A model generated the notes under the pieces. The model was given only the letters and a program-made list of their open reading frames with translations, ran no database searches and was not told where the DNA came from. The position numbers were made by a program, and so were the translations under genes. From Flaviaestuariibacter flavus (GTDB taxonomy: Bacteria > Bacteroidota > Bacteroidia > Chitinophagales > Chitinophagaceae), in assembly GCF_004337505.1 (NCBI RefSeq), contig NZ_SJZI01000042.1:124001-188000 (forward strand): a stretch of DNA of 64,000 nucleotides. The letters are read 5' to 3'. Below are positions 51,833-60,807 of the stretch, piece after piece. The first letter of the stretch is position 1, and the number at the start of each line of letters is the position of its first letter.

Positions 51833-53641
51833 ATGCAAAAATTTTACTCCAGATTTCTTGCCGTTTTATGCTGTGTGCTCGCCGGGCTTTCGGCCGGAGC
51901 GCAGGTTAGCGTAGCGGCCACTGTTGGCACCGCTACCGGCACCTACACCACCCTGAAAGGCGCTTTCGACGCGATCAACAACGGAACCCATAAGGGCGCC
52001 ATCACGATCACCATCTCCGGCAACACCACCGAAGCCGTAAAAGACAGCCTCGGGCCCAGCAGCGGCGCGGCGTCTTACACCTCGGTGCTCATCAAGCCCG
52101 CAGCGGGCACCAACCCGGTGATCACTTCCGCTTCCGCGAACTTTATCACGCCCCTGATCGAGCTGGTGGGCGCCACCAATGTCACCATCGACGGCTCCAA
52201 CACGGTTGGCGGCACTACCAAGGACCTGACCATCTTCAACGCCGATACGCTGAACGCCGCGATCCGGGTCGCAGGTGGTTCCAGCAACAACATCGTCCGT
52301 AACACGGTACTGAAGGGTTCTCCCAACGGTTTCGGCGTGCTTACGGTTTCCACCTCTACCGCGGCTACCGGAAACAACAACAACCTCTTCGAGAACAACG
52401 ACATCACCCGCGGCTCCACGTTGCGTATGCCGCTGATCGGGGTTTATAACACCGGTACCTCGGGCAAGCCCAACAGCAATAACATCTACCGCAACAACCG
52501 GGTCTTCGACTTTTCTACCTACGGCTTCCTGGATGGCAACGGCGGTCTCGGCTACTCCAACAACACCCTGATCGAGCGCAACGAGATCTTCCAGACCGTA
52601 GCAGGCGTAGGCAATGTTTTCGGCATCCAGACCAATTACGTCTCGGGCATTACCAACATGACCATTTCCCGCAACTACATCCACGATCTGAAGAACAACA
52701 CCCCTGCCCCCGGCAGCACTTCGCTGGGAGTGGTGGGTATCGACCTGTTTGACGTTACCTCCGCGACGCTTGTCAACAATATGATCCTGCTCGACAACGC
52801 TGCCGCCACTTCGCTCCGCGGCATCGCCCAGGAGTCGGACGGCACCACTGTCAACATCTATAACAACACGGTACTGATCACCGGAACGGCTGCTAATGCG
52901 AACGGCTCCTTTGCCTTCCTGAAGAACTATACCAGCACCAACGACATCTTACGCAACAACATCTTCGTGAACCGCCGCACCTCCTCGGGCACCGGTAAGC
53001 AGTATGCAATCCTGCTCACCTCGCCTACTACGAGCAATATCGCGGTTTCGTCCAACTACAACCTGCTGTACAGCGCCGGCAACGCGAACAATGTACTCGC
53101 CAGCCGTGGTAATACCAGCGGCAGTACCGATTATGCTACGCTGGCCGCCTGGCAGACTGCCACCGGGCAGGACGCCAACTCCATCAGCGTTGACCCGCTG
53201 TTCGTATCGGCAACCGACCTCCACCTGCAGCCCGTTGCAGCAAACTCGGCAATCGACAACAAAGGAACACCCCTGCCTTCCGTTACGGTTGACTACGACG
53301 GTGATGTTCGCAACGCGACGACACCGGATATCGGCGCCGATGAATTCACGGTTGTAGCCAATGCCATCGCTTCGGTAAATGCAGAAGTGATCTCTTCGGC
53401 CCTGTGGCCCAGTACCGTTCGCGAAGAGGCCCGCCTCCGCGTGGTATCGCGCCAGGTTATGAGCATCCGCTGGACCATCACCGATGCCGCCGGACGCACC
53501 GTGCGCAACTTCACCCAGCAGGCACAGGCTGGCGAGAACTTCCTGCCCCTGCAACTGGGTAGCCTCCAGGCCGGTGCTTACAATATCACCGGCGTGTCGT
53601 CGAAGGGCGGCAAGCTGAACCTGCGCTTCGTAAAGCTTTAA
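51833..53641 (+). CDS. Right-handed beta-helix protein secreted by the type IX system
   Basis: The 602-residue protein has a signal peptide (FLAVLCCVLAGLSAGAQ), then a long stretch of parallel-beta-helix coils rich in Asn, Thr and Ile (NNIVRNTVLKG, NNNLFENNDITRGS, NNIYRNNRVFDFSTYGF), a linker ending NATTPDIGADEFT that closes many such helices, and a C-terminal T9SS sorting domain (IRWTITDAAGRTVRNFTQQ ... GGKLNLRFVKL). It would be exported through the T9SS and attached to the surface, where the PorZ-like protein encoded at 32 kb would act. A polysaccharide-binding or lyase role is possible, but no catalytic residues can be named. Confidence 0.88.
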   Translation: MQKFYSRFLAVLCCVLAGLSAGAQVSVAATVGTATGTYTTLKGAFDAINNGTHKGAITITISGNTTEAVKDSLGPSSGAASYTSVLIKPAAGTNPVITSASANFITPLIELVGATNVTIDGSNTVGGTTKDLTIFNADTLNAAIRVAGGSSNNIVRNTVLKGSPNGFGVLTVSTSTAATGNNNNLFENNDITRGSTLRMPLIGVYNTGTSGKPNSNNIYRNNRVFDFSTYGFLDGNGGLGYSNNTLIERNEIFQTVAGVGNVFGIQTNYVSGITNMTISRNYIHDLKNNTPAPGSTSLGVVGIDLFDVTSATLVNNMILLDNAAATSLRGIAQESDGTTVNIYNNTVLITGTAANANGSFAFLKNYTSTNDILRNNIFVNRRTSSGTGKQYAILLTSPTTSNIAVSSNYNLLYSAGNANNVLASRGNTSGSTDYATLAAWQTATGQDANSISVDPLFVSATDLHLQPVAANSAIDNKGTPLPSVTVDYDGDVRNATTPDIGADEFTVVANAIASVNAEVISSALWPSTVREEARLRVVSRQVMSIRWTITDAAGRTVRNFTQQAQAGENFLPLQLGSLQAGAYNITGVSSKGGKLNLRFVKL

Positions 53642-53654
53642 GGAATTCAGCCTC

Positions 53655-53700
53655 CCATAAAAAAAGATCCCGCTCCATGGAGCGGGATCTTTTTTTATGG
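53655..53700. terminator. Perfect 46-bp palindrome, bidirectional terminator
   Basis: The sequence is its own complement over all 46 bp, centred on CCATGG (53677/53678), with seven A before and seven T after the GC stem. It lies between two convergent genes, 14 bp and 8 bp from their stops. Confidence 0.9.
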
Positions 53701-53707
53701 TTGTCGC

Positions 53708-54772
53708 TCAGGGCTGCACCGCGATCTGGATGCCGAGTTCCTCCATGCGCCGGAGCACAAAGAAGTTAACCGACTGACGCAGCGCCACAAACCGGTCGTT
53801 GGGGATCGCCCTGGTGAAATACTCAACCGTAGCTACGATGGTGTTGGGACGGATATCGCTGAGAGCTACCGTGAAGTTCTGCACGTCTGCCTGTTCTTTC
53901 AGGAAGCCGCGCAGGTCCTGCAGCAACTGTTCGGCGCGGGCGGGCGGGGTATGCACGTGCAGGTTAAGCTCGGTGAAGCCGCGCAGCTGCGTGCGGAGGG
54001 AAACGTTGTCGAGGATGGAATCCACCATCTGTTTATTGGGCACGGTCACATAGCTTTTGTCGGCGGTGCGGATGCGGGTGCTGCGCAGGCCGATGCGCTC
54101 CACGTTTCCGGCAACAGTTTGCACTTTCACGAAGTCGCCGATCGTAAAAGGCTTGTCGAAAAAAATGACAAAGGAGGCGATGAGGTTTTCGAGGCTTTCC
54201 CGCAGGGCGAGGGCAATGGCCGCACCCACGATCGAAAGTCCCGTAAGCAGCGTGCTGATGTTGTACCCGAAGGAAAAGCGCAGGATGAGCATGCCGCCCA
54301 CGATGATGACGATGACCTTGAGAAAGTCGCGGAAGAACACGATGAGCTGGTATTCGCTCTGCGCCGGCTGCCCCGCGCGTTGCTGCTGCAACAGCACCGC
54401 GATGAAGTCGATGCTGCGCAGGATGAGCCAGATAAAGGCCCCGATCTGGAGCAGGATGGCAAGCGCCAGCAGCACCGAGTGCAACTTGTATTTATACAAT
54501 TCGATGTCGAGCTGCTGCGGGAAATGCAGGCGGTACAGGGTAACGATCGAAACCGTAATGACGAGGAAGATGCCGAGCGGCGGGATCACCAGGTCAACGA
54601 ATGTTTTGGTGTCGAAGTTGGGCCAGATGCGCGAAAAGGCGCGGCACAGCAGTGAGGCAATGGTGCGTGAAAACACCTTTTTCAGGAAGAAAACGAACAG
54701 GATGATGCCGAGTGTCCAGAGGTACGCGCCGATAGTGTTGTTCCCAATGACGTAATGAAAAAACTCACGCAT
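53708..54772 (-). CDS. Small-conductance mechanosensitive channel (MscS family)
   Basis: The 354-residue protein has about four N-terminal membrane helices, then the MscS pore and beta domain: FSFGYNISTLLTGLSIVGAAIALALRESLENLIASFVIFFDKPFTIGDFVKV, VERIGLRSTRIRTADKSYVTVPNKQMVDSILDNVS, and the alpha/beta C-terminal domain. Such channels open under membrane tension to release solutes after osmotic downshift. It may be controlled at the promoter by a variable 8-bp repeat directly upstream (54783-54822). Confidence 0.92.
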   Translation of the reverse strand: MREFFHYVIGNNTIGAYLWTLGIILFVFFLKKVFSRTIASLLCRAFSRIWPNFDTKTFVDLVIPPLGIFLVITVSIVTLYRLHFPQQLDIELYKYKLHSVLLALAILLQIGAFIWLILRSIDFIAVLLQQQRAGQPAQSEYQLIVFFRDFLKVIVIIVGGMLILRFSFGYNISTLLTGLSIVGAAIALALRESLENLIASFVIFFDKPFTIGDFVKVQTVAGNVERIGLRSTRIRTADKSYVTVPNKQMVDSILDNVSLRTQLRGFTELNLHVHTPPARAEQLLQDLRGFLKEQADVQNFTVALSDIRPNTIVATVEYFTRAIPNDRFVALRQSVNFFVLRRMEELGIQIAVQP

Positions 54773-54776
54773 GGCG

Positions 54777-54784
54777 CAAAGCTA
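54777..54784 (-). promoter_or_regulatory. -7 promoter box (TAGCTTTG) of the mscS-like gene
   Basis: Exact TAnnTTTG match ending 4 nt before the ATG; its first two bases are the last two of an 8-bp tandem repeat. Confidence 0.55.
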
Positions 54785-54822
54785 ATGCGGTAATGCGGTA
54801 ATGCGGTAATGCGGTAATGCGG
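54783..54822. repeat. 8-bp tandem repeat (TAATGCGG x5) in the mscS promoter
   Basis: Five identical units lie where the -33 region of the mscS promoter is expected. Similar 8-bp units (CCGCATTA, GCACATTA, GCACACTA) form the array at 63174-63229. Confidence 0.9.
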
Positions 54823-54866
54823 TTACCAATAGACCAATTAACTAATAGACCGGGCCTTACGCGGCA

Positions 54867-55751
54867 TCAATAACCAATACGGTAAATAGAAACCGAATCT
54901 TTTCCAAGGGCGAACAGTTTGCCGTTGCCGACGAGATAACGTTGGAAGCCGCCGAAGGAGGAGGGGAACTGGTATTGCCGCTGGAGGTAGGTGCCCGTGT
55001 TGAAAAGCACGAGCGCGCCTTCGCTCACACCAACGAGCTGGCGGTCAAGCACCTGGAAGGAGCGCCAGCTTTGTGCCGGGAATTTTTTCTGCAGCGTGCC
55101 GTAGTAATCGAAGCGCAGCACACCGGCCTTCGGGTCGAAGAGATAAACCGAGTTATCCTGGTCAACGATCTTTTCGGGCTGAAAAGGGTAGCCGAGCAGC
55201 TGGCGCAGGTCGGGCGTGCTTTGCAGCTGGCGGCCGCTCTCATCGAGCTTTTTGAGCTTGTTTTCCACGGCGTCAAATACCCAGATATTGTTGTCGTAGG
55301 AAGTGGCTGCGGCGGAAGCCTGGGCGATGCCCTGGCGGCGCAGGTCGAGCACCGACTTCTGCGCGAGAAAGCGATCAAGCAGCACAACGGTAGAGAAATC
55401 CTTGTAGAAAAGCAGCGGCCGCAGGGGGTTGCTGACGTCAAGGCCTTCGATGCGGCCAAAGCGGCGCACGTTGTTGAACACCGCGATCGAGTCGCCGGCA
55501 GGGCCGTACTTTTTCAGGAGCCCGCCCGGGGTAAGCAGGTACAGGTTGTCGAGCTGGTCAACGGCGAAGTCGGTGGCGGCTACCGGGACGGTTCTTAGCA
55601 GCCGGAAGGAATCCTGGGCTTTTGCATTTGCCGATGCGAACAGCAACGACAAGGTCATCGCGAGCGCAGCGAAGCAAACCACCCATTTACGCAGAGGGAT
55701 TGAAGCATGAAAAAGCCTGGAGCTTAAGCCCTTTTTCCTCCGATCCGTCAT
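54867..55751 (-). CDS. Hypothetical exported protein, propeller-like
   Basis: The protein has a hydrophobic export segment (VVCFAALAMTLSLLFASANAKAQ) followed by repeated short beta stretches such as DFAVDQLDNLYLLTPGGLLKKYGPAG, SYDNNIWVFDAVENKLKKLDE and IVDQDNSVYLFDPKAGVLRFD, the pattern of a beta-propeller with NHL-like blades. No function is evident. The start is uncertain: ATG at 55751 gives 294 residues; ATG at 55820 overlaps the lpxH stop as ATGA and gives 317; a bare ATG at 55658 would leave an unusually short signal. The 5' end lies inside an inverted-repeat element (55654-55788). Confidence 0.65.
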   Translation of the reverse strand: MTDRRKKGLSSRLFHASIPLRKWVVCFAALAMTLSLLFASANAKAQDSFRLLRTVPVAATDFAVDQLDNLYLLTPGGLLKKYGPAGDSIAVFNNVRRFGRIEGLDVSNPLRPLLFYKDFSTVVLLDRFLAQKSVLDLRRQGIAQASAAATSYDNNIWVFDAVENKLKKLDESGRQLQSTPDLRQLLGYPFQPEKIVDQDNSVYLFDPKAGVLRFDYYGTLQKKFPAQSWRSFQVLDRQLVGVSEGALVLFNTGTYLQRQYQFPSSFGGFQRYLVGNGKLFALGKDSVSIYRIGY

Positions 55752-55788
55752 AAGATCGGGGAGTTTGCTTCGCTTTGCCCGCGATGAC
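55654..55788. repeat. Inverted-repeat element overlapping a gene start
   Basis: Arms 55654-55679 and 55763-55788 match at 23 of 26 positions when inverted (GTCATCGCGAGC... and ...CCGCGATGAC). The left arm encodes the hydrophobic part of the downstream protein's signal peptide. Confidence 0.75.
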
Positions 55789-55816
55789 GGCCTCCGGCCG
55801 TCGGCTTCGCGCGCTG

Positions 55817-56596
55817 TCATCCTCTTACAATTTTATGATCCATGCCGGTATACGATTTCAGTGTCAGCTCGCTTCCGTCAAACACCGCGTAGGTAAAATA
55901 GATCACCCAATCGCCGAGGTTGACATAGCGGCTTTCTTCAGATAGACGATAATCGATGGGCAGGTGTCTATGGCCAAAGATGAAATAGTCCACTTTTTTT
56001 TGCTGCAGCACCTCCTTACTGTAGGTGATGAGCCATTCGTTTTCGGCGCCGTGGAAGACCTCTTCGGCGTGCTCGCCGCCGCGACTTTTGCGGCTGAAGT
56101 AGTCGGCGAGTCCGATGCCGATTCGCGGAGGCAGGATGCCGAAGCACCATTGGGCCACCGGGTTGCGGAACAGCTTCTTGAGGGCCTTATAGCCGTGGTC
56201 GCCGGGACCGAGCCCGTCTCCGTGCGCTACGTGGAAGAGCCGGTCGTTGAAGGTGAATTCCGTAGGGCCGTAATACACGGGAGTGTTGAGCTCTTTCTGG
56301 AAATAGTCGCGCATCCACATATCGTGGTTACCGACGAAGAAGTGAACGGGGATGCCGCTGTCGGTGATCTCGGCCCACTTGCCCAGCAGGCGGGTGTAGC
56401 CCTTGGGCACCACGTGCTTGTATTCGTACCAGAAGTCGAAGACATCGCCGACGATGAAGATGGCCGCCGCGTCGTGCCGGGCTTCGTCGAGAAAGCGCAC
56501 GATGAGGCGCTCGCGCTCGAGGCTGCGCGCCGGGTCGGGGGCGCCCAGGTGGAAGTCAGACAGGAAATAAACTTTTTTCCCGGGAGGCAGTTGCAT
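55817..56596 (-). CDS. lpxH: UDP-2,3-diacylglucosamine diphosphatase-like phosphoesterase
   Basis: The protein of about 259 residues is a calcineurin-type metallophosphoesterase with the metal motifs DFHLGAPD (residue 14), GDVFDFWYE (about 50), GNHDMWM (about 84), HGDGLGPGDHG (about 122) and GHRHLP (about 207). The pattern and size fit LpxH, which removes UMP from UDP-2,3-diacylglucosamine in lipid A synthesis on the inner membrane. No other lpx gene is nearby, so a related phosphoesterase cannot be excluded. ATG at 56596 follows a TAACCTTG box by 3 nt; a TTG at 56602 is the alternative start. Confidence 0.82.
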   Translation of the reverse strand: MQLPPGKKVYFLSDFHLGAPDPARSLERERLIVRFLDEARHDAAAIFIVGDVFDFWYEYKHVVPKGYTRLLGKWAEITDSGIPVHFFVGNHDMWMRDYFQKELNTPVYYGPTEFTFNDRLFHVAHGDGLGPGDHGYKALKKLFRNPVAQWCFGILPPRIGIGLADYFSRKSRGGEHAEEVFHGAENEWLITYSKEVLQQKKVDYFIFGHRHLPIDYRLSEESRYVNLGDWVIYFTYAVFDGSELTLKSYTGMDHKIVRG

Positions 56597-56604
56597 GCGC
56601 AAGG

Positions 56605-57237
56605 TTAAGAAGATGCGCCGAGATCGTCAACCAGGAAGAGGTAAACCTCCTTGGGGCCGTGGACGCCGGTCACCAGTGTTTTTTCAATATCCGCGGTGCG
56701 GCTGGGGCCGGTCGCGAAGGAGATCTGTGATGGCAGGCGGCCCTCGTAGCGCTTCTGCAACAGGGCAATGGCGTCGCCGAGGTCATACACCAGCTGCGAA
56801 GCATAGGCCACGCACACGTGCACCGGCGCGTATACCGAAGGGATGCGGCCGCCGTTGCGCGCGCTCAGCACGATGGTGCCGGTGCGCGCCACGAGCGCTT
56901 CGCAATCGGTAATCGAGGCGTCGCAGGTCACGATGTCGTCGGTCCAGAACTGCTCCGGAACCAAGCCGCGCCACTTTTGCTCGGAGGTATAGATCCTGGT
57001 CCACTCCTGCTTTTTACGCAGGGCTTCGAGCTGAACGTAGAGCTCCGTTTCGTTAAGACAAAAAGCGAATTTCCCCTGCAGCTTGGTGAATTCTTCAGCA
57101 AAGGTGACTACGATATCGTCGTCGGGCCGGGGCTGCACCACCGGGTCATTGCCTTCGCTTTTCGGAAAAGGAATTGGCGTTGAGTGTGTCAACGCCAATC
57201 GGATTTTCTTGAAAATATTGTTTTTCGAGCCACTCAT
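56605..57237 (-). CDS. LUD-domain protein (LutC/YkgG-like)
   Basis: The 210-residue protein belongs to the LUD family, seen in VTCDASITDCEALVARTGTIVL followed by SARNGGRIPSVYAPVHVCVA and the C-terminal SFATGPSRTADIEKTLVTGVHGPKEVYLFLVDD. In LutABC the domain takes part in lactate oxidation, but a stand-alone copy next to ftsH, as here, is common in Bacteroidota and has no assigned role. Its ATG (57237) overlaps the ftsH TGA as ATGA, so translation is coupled. It is followed by lpxH after 8 bp. Confidence 0.85.
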   Translation of the reverse strand: MSGSKNNIFKKIRLALTHSTPIPFPKSEGNDPVVQPRPDDDIVVTFAEEFTKLQGKFAFCLNETELYVQLEALRKKQEWTRIYTSEQKWRGLVPEQFWTDDIVTCDASITDCEALVARTGTIVLSARNGGRIPSVYAPVHVCVAYASQLVYDLGDAIALLQKRYEGRLPSQISFATGPSRTADIEKTLVTGVHGPKEVYLFLVDDLGASS

Positions 57238-59303
57238 TTGGACGTGGGTTGCTGGTTCATAATACCCGGATCGTAGGGCGGAACGCCTTCCGAGATGCCT
57301 CCTTCGGGAGCGCTTTCGATGCCTTCGTCGGCGATGGGCTTGTGCACTTCAAAGGGGCGGGGGCCGATGAGGGACTCCACGTCGCTCTGGAAGAGCACTT
57401 CCTTGTCGAGCAGGGCCTCGGCAAGCTTTTCCACGTCGCCCTTCTTTTCGGTAAGCAGGTTTTTCGTGCGCACGTAAGCCTCGTCGATCAGCTTGCGCAC
57501 TTCCTCGTCGATGATCTTGGCGGTCTCATCCGAGTACGGCTTCTGGAAGGAGCCTTCGTTCTGCGGGTCGTAGAAGGAAACGTTGCCCACCTTCGGGTTC
57601 ATACCGTAGATGCTCACCATCGAGTAGGCGATACGGGTGATCTGCTGGAGGTCGTTCTGGGCGCCGGTGGAGATCTTGCCGAAGAAGATTTCTTCCGAGG
57701 CGCGTCCGCCGAGCGTCATGCAGATCTGGTCGCCCAGCTGGTCGGTATTGTAGAGGTATTGCTCTTTGGGCGTATACTGGGCATAGCCGAGGGCCGCGGT
57801 GCCGCGGGGTACAATCGTCACCTTCAGCAGCGGGTAAGCGTGCTCGAGGTACCAGCCGCAGATGGCGTGGCCGGCCTCGTGGTAGGCGATGATGCGCTTT
57901 TCTTCGGGGGAGATGATCTTGTTCTTCTTCTCAAGGCCGCCGATCACGCGGTCAACGGCGTCCTGGAAGTCGCCCATATCCACGGCGTTCTTGCCTTTGC
58001 GGGCGGCGATGAGCGCGGCTTCGTTGCACACGTTGGCGATGTCGGCGCCGGCAAAACCGGGTGTCTGCTCAGCCAGCTTGTGGATGTCAACCTTTTCCGA
58101 AACCTTGATGGGCTTCAGGTGCACTTTGAAGATCGCTTCGCGGCCTTTTACGTCGGGTTTGTCGATCGACACCTGGCGGTCGAAGCGGCCGGGGCGGAGC
58201 AGGGCCGTGTCGAGCACGTCGGGGCGGTTGGTGGCAGCCAGCACGATAATGCCGGAGTCGGTACCGAAGCCGTCCATCTCCACCAGCAGCTGGTTGAGGG
58301 TCGACTCGCGCTCGTCGTTCGACATCATCATGTTCTTGCCGCGGGCGCGGCCGATGGCGTCGATCTCATCGATAAAGATGACGCAGGGTGCTTTCTCCCG
58401 GGCCTGGCGGAAGAGGTCGCGCACGCGGGAGGCACCCACGCCCACGAACATTTCCACGAAGTCGGAGCCCGACAGCGAGAAGAAGGGCACCTGTGCCTCG
58501 CCGGCCATGGCCTTGGCGAGCAGGGTCTTGCCCGTACCCGGAGGGCCTACGAGCAGGGCGCCCTTGGGGATCTTACCGCCGAGGGACGTATATTTTTTGG
58601 GGTTGCGGAGGAAGTCGACGATCTCCATCACTTCCACCTTGGCTTCATCGAGGCCGGCCACGTCGGCAAAGGTGATGTTGACACGCGTGCCTTTTTCAAA
58701 CAGGGTGGCTTTGCTTTTGCCGATGTTGAAGATGCCGCCGGGGCCGCCGCCGGTGCCGGCGCCGCCGCCCATCTTGCGCATCAGGAGGATCCAGATGCCG
58801 ATGAAGAGGAGCACGGGCAGCACGAAGGAGGTGAAGGGCTGCAGCCAGTTCGTTTCGTTTTCAACGTCCGACTTCGGACGGTTGGCTTCGGGGATCTTGG
58901 CTGCGGTGTAATATTCCTCGAGTTCCTTGCGGACGTTCTCGTTGGAAGCGGTTTTGAAGTATACGTGCGGGCCTTCTTCGCTCACGCGGCCTTTCACGTA
59001 TTCGGGGATGGCGTCTTTTTTCAGCCACACCCGCACCATATCGCGGTTGTTGACCACCACGTACTTATCCACCTGACCTTTGGCCACCATCACCTTGAAC
59101 TGGTCGAGCGTAACCCGGCCGTTGGAGCTGAAGGAAGGACTCAGGAAGTTAAAGCCGATGACGAGGGCGAGGATGAGTGCATAGACCCAGTAGATGCTGA
59201 AGCGGGGGCCTTTGCGGGGTGTGTTGTCGTTGGGGCCGCCGGGGCGTCCGGGCAGGCGGGGAATGCGGTTCTTGCTGTCCTTATTATACGGTTCTTGTGC
59301 CAT
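57234..59303 (-). CDS. ftsH: ATP-dependent zinc metalloprotease FtsH
   Basis: The 689-residue protein has two membrane helices (about 33-52 and 170-187) flanking a periplasmic domain, an AAA+ ATPase with Walker A GPPGTGKT and Walker [12 protein letters not shown], the second region of homology ([20 protein letters not shown]), and the zinc protease site HEAGH with the third ligand Asp in the C-terminal domain. It degrades misfolded membrane proteins and short-lived regulators. It lies between rsfS and the LUD gene in one leftward unit. ATG at 59303 lies 4 nt after a TACAATTG box. Confidence 0.97.
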   Translation of the reverse strand: MAQEPYNKDSKNRIPRLPGRPGGPNDNTPRKGPRFSIYWVYALILALVIGFNFLSPSFSSNGRVTLDQFKVMVAKGQVDKYVVVNNRDMVRVWLKKDAIPEYVKGRVSEEGPHVYFKTASNENVRKELEEYYTAAKIPEANRPKSDVENETNWLQPFTSFVLPVLLFIGIWILLMRKMGGGAGTGGGPGGIFNIGKSKATLFEKGTRVNITFADVAGLDEAKVEVMEIVDFLRNPKKYTSLGGKIPKGALLVGPPGTGKTLLAKAMAGEAQVPFFSLSGSDFVEMFVGVGASRVRDLFRQAREKAPCVIFIDEIDAIGRARGKNMMMSNDERESTLNQLLVEMDGFGTDSGIIVLAATNRPDVLDTALLRPGRFDRQVSIDKPDVKGREAIFKVHLKPIKVSEKVDIHKLAEQTPGFAGADIANVCNEAALIAARKGKNAVDMGDFQDAVDRVIGGLEKKNKIISPEEKRIIAYHEAGHAICGWYLEHAYPLLKVTIVPRGTAALGYAQYTPKEQYLYNTDQLGDQICMTLGGRASEEIFFGKISTGAQNDLQQITRIAYSMVSIYGMNPKVGNVSFYDPQNEGSFQKPYSDETAKIIDEEVRKLIDEAYVRTKNLLTEKKGDVEKLAEALLDKEVLFQSDVESLIGPRPFEVHKPIADEGIESAPEGGISEGVPPYDPGIMNQQPTSK

Positions 59304-59307
59304 GGTT

Positions 59308-59315
59308 CAATTGTA
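59308..59315 (-). promoter_or_regulatory. Possible -7 box (TACAATTG) of ftsH
   Basis: One mismatch to TAnnTTTG, 4 nt before the ATG; it would make ftsH independent of rsfS. Confidence 0.3.
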
Positions 59316-59355
59316 AAGGATCTTCTCTTGATTCGTTAATCGTCGTTGGGTTCGC

Positions 59356-59757
59356 TCAGGAAGCATGCTCCTGCAGCACGGCATCGCTCCACATTTCTTC
59401 CAGGCGGTAGAACTTGCGGGTTTCCGGATTCATCACGTGCACCACGATGTTCACAAAGTCGAGCAGCACCCACTGCAGGTTCTGGCGGCCTTCCTGGTGG
59501 TACACGTTTTCGCCGCACTCCTGCTTCACCTCGTCTTCGATGCTGTCGGCAATAGCACGTACCTGCGGGCCGCTGGTGCCCTCGCAAATGATGAAGAAAT
59601 CGGCTACCGCCTCATCTATTTTGCGGAGATCGAGGGAGATGATGTTCTCGCCTTTTTTCTCCTGGATTGCCTTTATGATGGTTTTGAAGATCTTGGAGTT
59701 TCGGGTCAGTCGGGTCACGTTTTTTTTCCGGTTTGCCAGGGCTGCTATTTGTTCCAA
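59356..59757 (-). CDS. rsfS: Ribosomal silencing factor RsfS
   Basis: The 133-residue protein matches RsfS (Iojap/YbeB): IIKAIQEKKGENIISLDLRKIDEAVADFFIICEGTSGPQVRAIADSIEDEV, then WVLLDFVNIVVHVMNPETRKFYRLEEMW. It binds ribosomal protein uL14 and blocks subunit joining when nutrients run low. TTG at 59757 is the upstream-most start; a later start within the basic N-terminus is possible. It precedes ftsH by 52 bp and is divergent from birA. Confidence 0.93.
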   Translation of the reverse strand: MEQIAALANRKKNVTRLTRNSKIFKTIIKAIQEKKGENIISLDLRKIDEAVADFFIICEGTSGPQVRAIADSIEDEVKQECGENVYHQEGRQNLQWVLLDFVNIVVHVMNPETRKFYRLEEMWSDAVLQEHAS

Positions 59758-59818
59758 ATACGAATCCTTTTGTGGTTAAATAAAAAAATGCGGCAGTACG
59801 AAAGGTACGCCGGGGAGT

Positions 59819-60625
59819 TTGAATAGTTTCGCCAAAAATACGGCAAAATTGTCCCCCGGACCGAAGCGCATCGGCACTCCATTCATCGAACTGACTCAGG
59901 TAGACAGCACCAACAACTATGCCACCGGCCTGGCGCATGCGGGTATGGCGGAGCACGGTACAGCCGTGCTGGCAGCCCATCAAACCAAAGGTAAAGGACA
60001 GCGGCACAAGGCCTGGGAGGGGGCGCCCGGCGCCAACATAACCATGAGCCTCCTGCTGGCACCGGCCGGGCTCGGGTTGCAACCCCCGCCGGTGCGGCTC
60101 ACCGCTGCCGGCGCCTTTCGCTTTTCCATGGCCGTGGCACTGGGCGCGCAACGCTTTTTCGCCCGCCATGCCGGCGAAGAAACTTTTGTTAAATGGCCCA
60201 ACGATCTTTATTGGCGTGACAGAAAGGCAGGCGGCATCCTGATCGAGAACATCCTGGCGGGTGATCAGTGGAAATGGGCCGTGGCCGGGCTCGGTATCAA
60301 CATCAACCAGACTGATTTCGGGCCGGATGCGCCGCGGGCCGTATCGCTGCGGCAAATCACCGGGCGCCAGTGGGACGTGCGCACGCTGGCACTGGAGCTG
60401 TGCGCTTCGATCGAGGACTCTTTAAACCAGCTATCGGCCAGCCCCGACTCTGTTGCAGCCGATTACCACGCGGTGCTCTTCGGGCGCGGCGAAATCGTTC
60501 GCCTGCGGAAGGACAGCCGCGTGTTTGCGGCCGAGGTGCTAGGCGTTACGGAGGATGGGTTACTACGCGTGCGGCATGGTGTAGAGGAAGAGTTTGCCGT
60601 AGGTGAAGTGGAGTGGGTGTTTTGA
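59819..60625 (+). CDS. birA: Biotin-acetyl-CoA-carboxylase ligase
   Basis: The protein of 268 residues or slightly fewer is a class I BirA without a DNA-binding domain. Motifs are FIELTQVDSTNNYATGLA, the biotin-binding loop KGKGQRHKAWEGAPGANITMSLLL (a variant of GRGRRGR), KWPNDLYWRDRKAGGILIEN and VAGLGININQ, followed by a small SH3-like C-terminal domain. It attaches biotin to carboxylase carriers. No ATG is near the conserved start; TTG at 59819 or TTG at 59849 are the candidates, the latter giving LSPGPKRIGTPFIEL. Confidence 0.92.
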   Translation: MNSFAKNTAKLSPGPKRIGTPFIELTQVDSTNNYATGLAHAGMAEHGTAVLAAHQTKGKGQRHKAWEGAPGANITMSLLLAPAGLGLQPPPVRLTAAGAFRFSMAVALGAQRFFARHAGEETFVKWPNDLYWRDRKAGGILIENILAGDQWKWAVAGLGININQTDFGPDAPRAVSLRQITGRQWDVRTLALELCASIEDSLNQLSASPDSVAADYHAVLFGRGEIVRLRKDSRVFAAEVLGVTEDGLLRVRHGVEEEFAVGEVEWVF

Positions 60626-60639
60626 GTAGGGGAGGATTG

Positions 60640-60800
60640 CTCGCAAAGGACGCCGGAGCGTTTCGCAGAGCTCACTGAGCGTGTTCTTCGATTACAGTTT
60701 TGGGAGAATGACCTACAGGTCCGCACGATGTTCCAGGGCCGGGCGCTACAAGCCCACAGAGTTTTGCACGCCGGCGAGCGTGCCGGCCCTGCCGGCAAAT
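60640..60800. repeat. Degraded dispersed repeat, inverted relative to 12536-12715
   Basis: The reverse complement shares GGCGTGCAAA-CTCTGTGGGCT, GGACCTGTAG and CTCTGCGAAACGCT with the region upstream of purD, in the same order. No gene lies in 60626-60807. Confidence 0.6.
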
Positions 60801-60807
60801 ATCCCAA

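Noticed and set aside
57249..59339. A 696-residue open frame antisense to ftsH
   Set aside because: It mirrors the highly conserved ftsH codons and has no domain of its own; similar shadows lie opposite susC, alaS and the RND gene.
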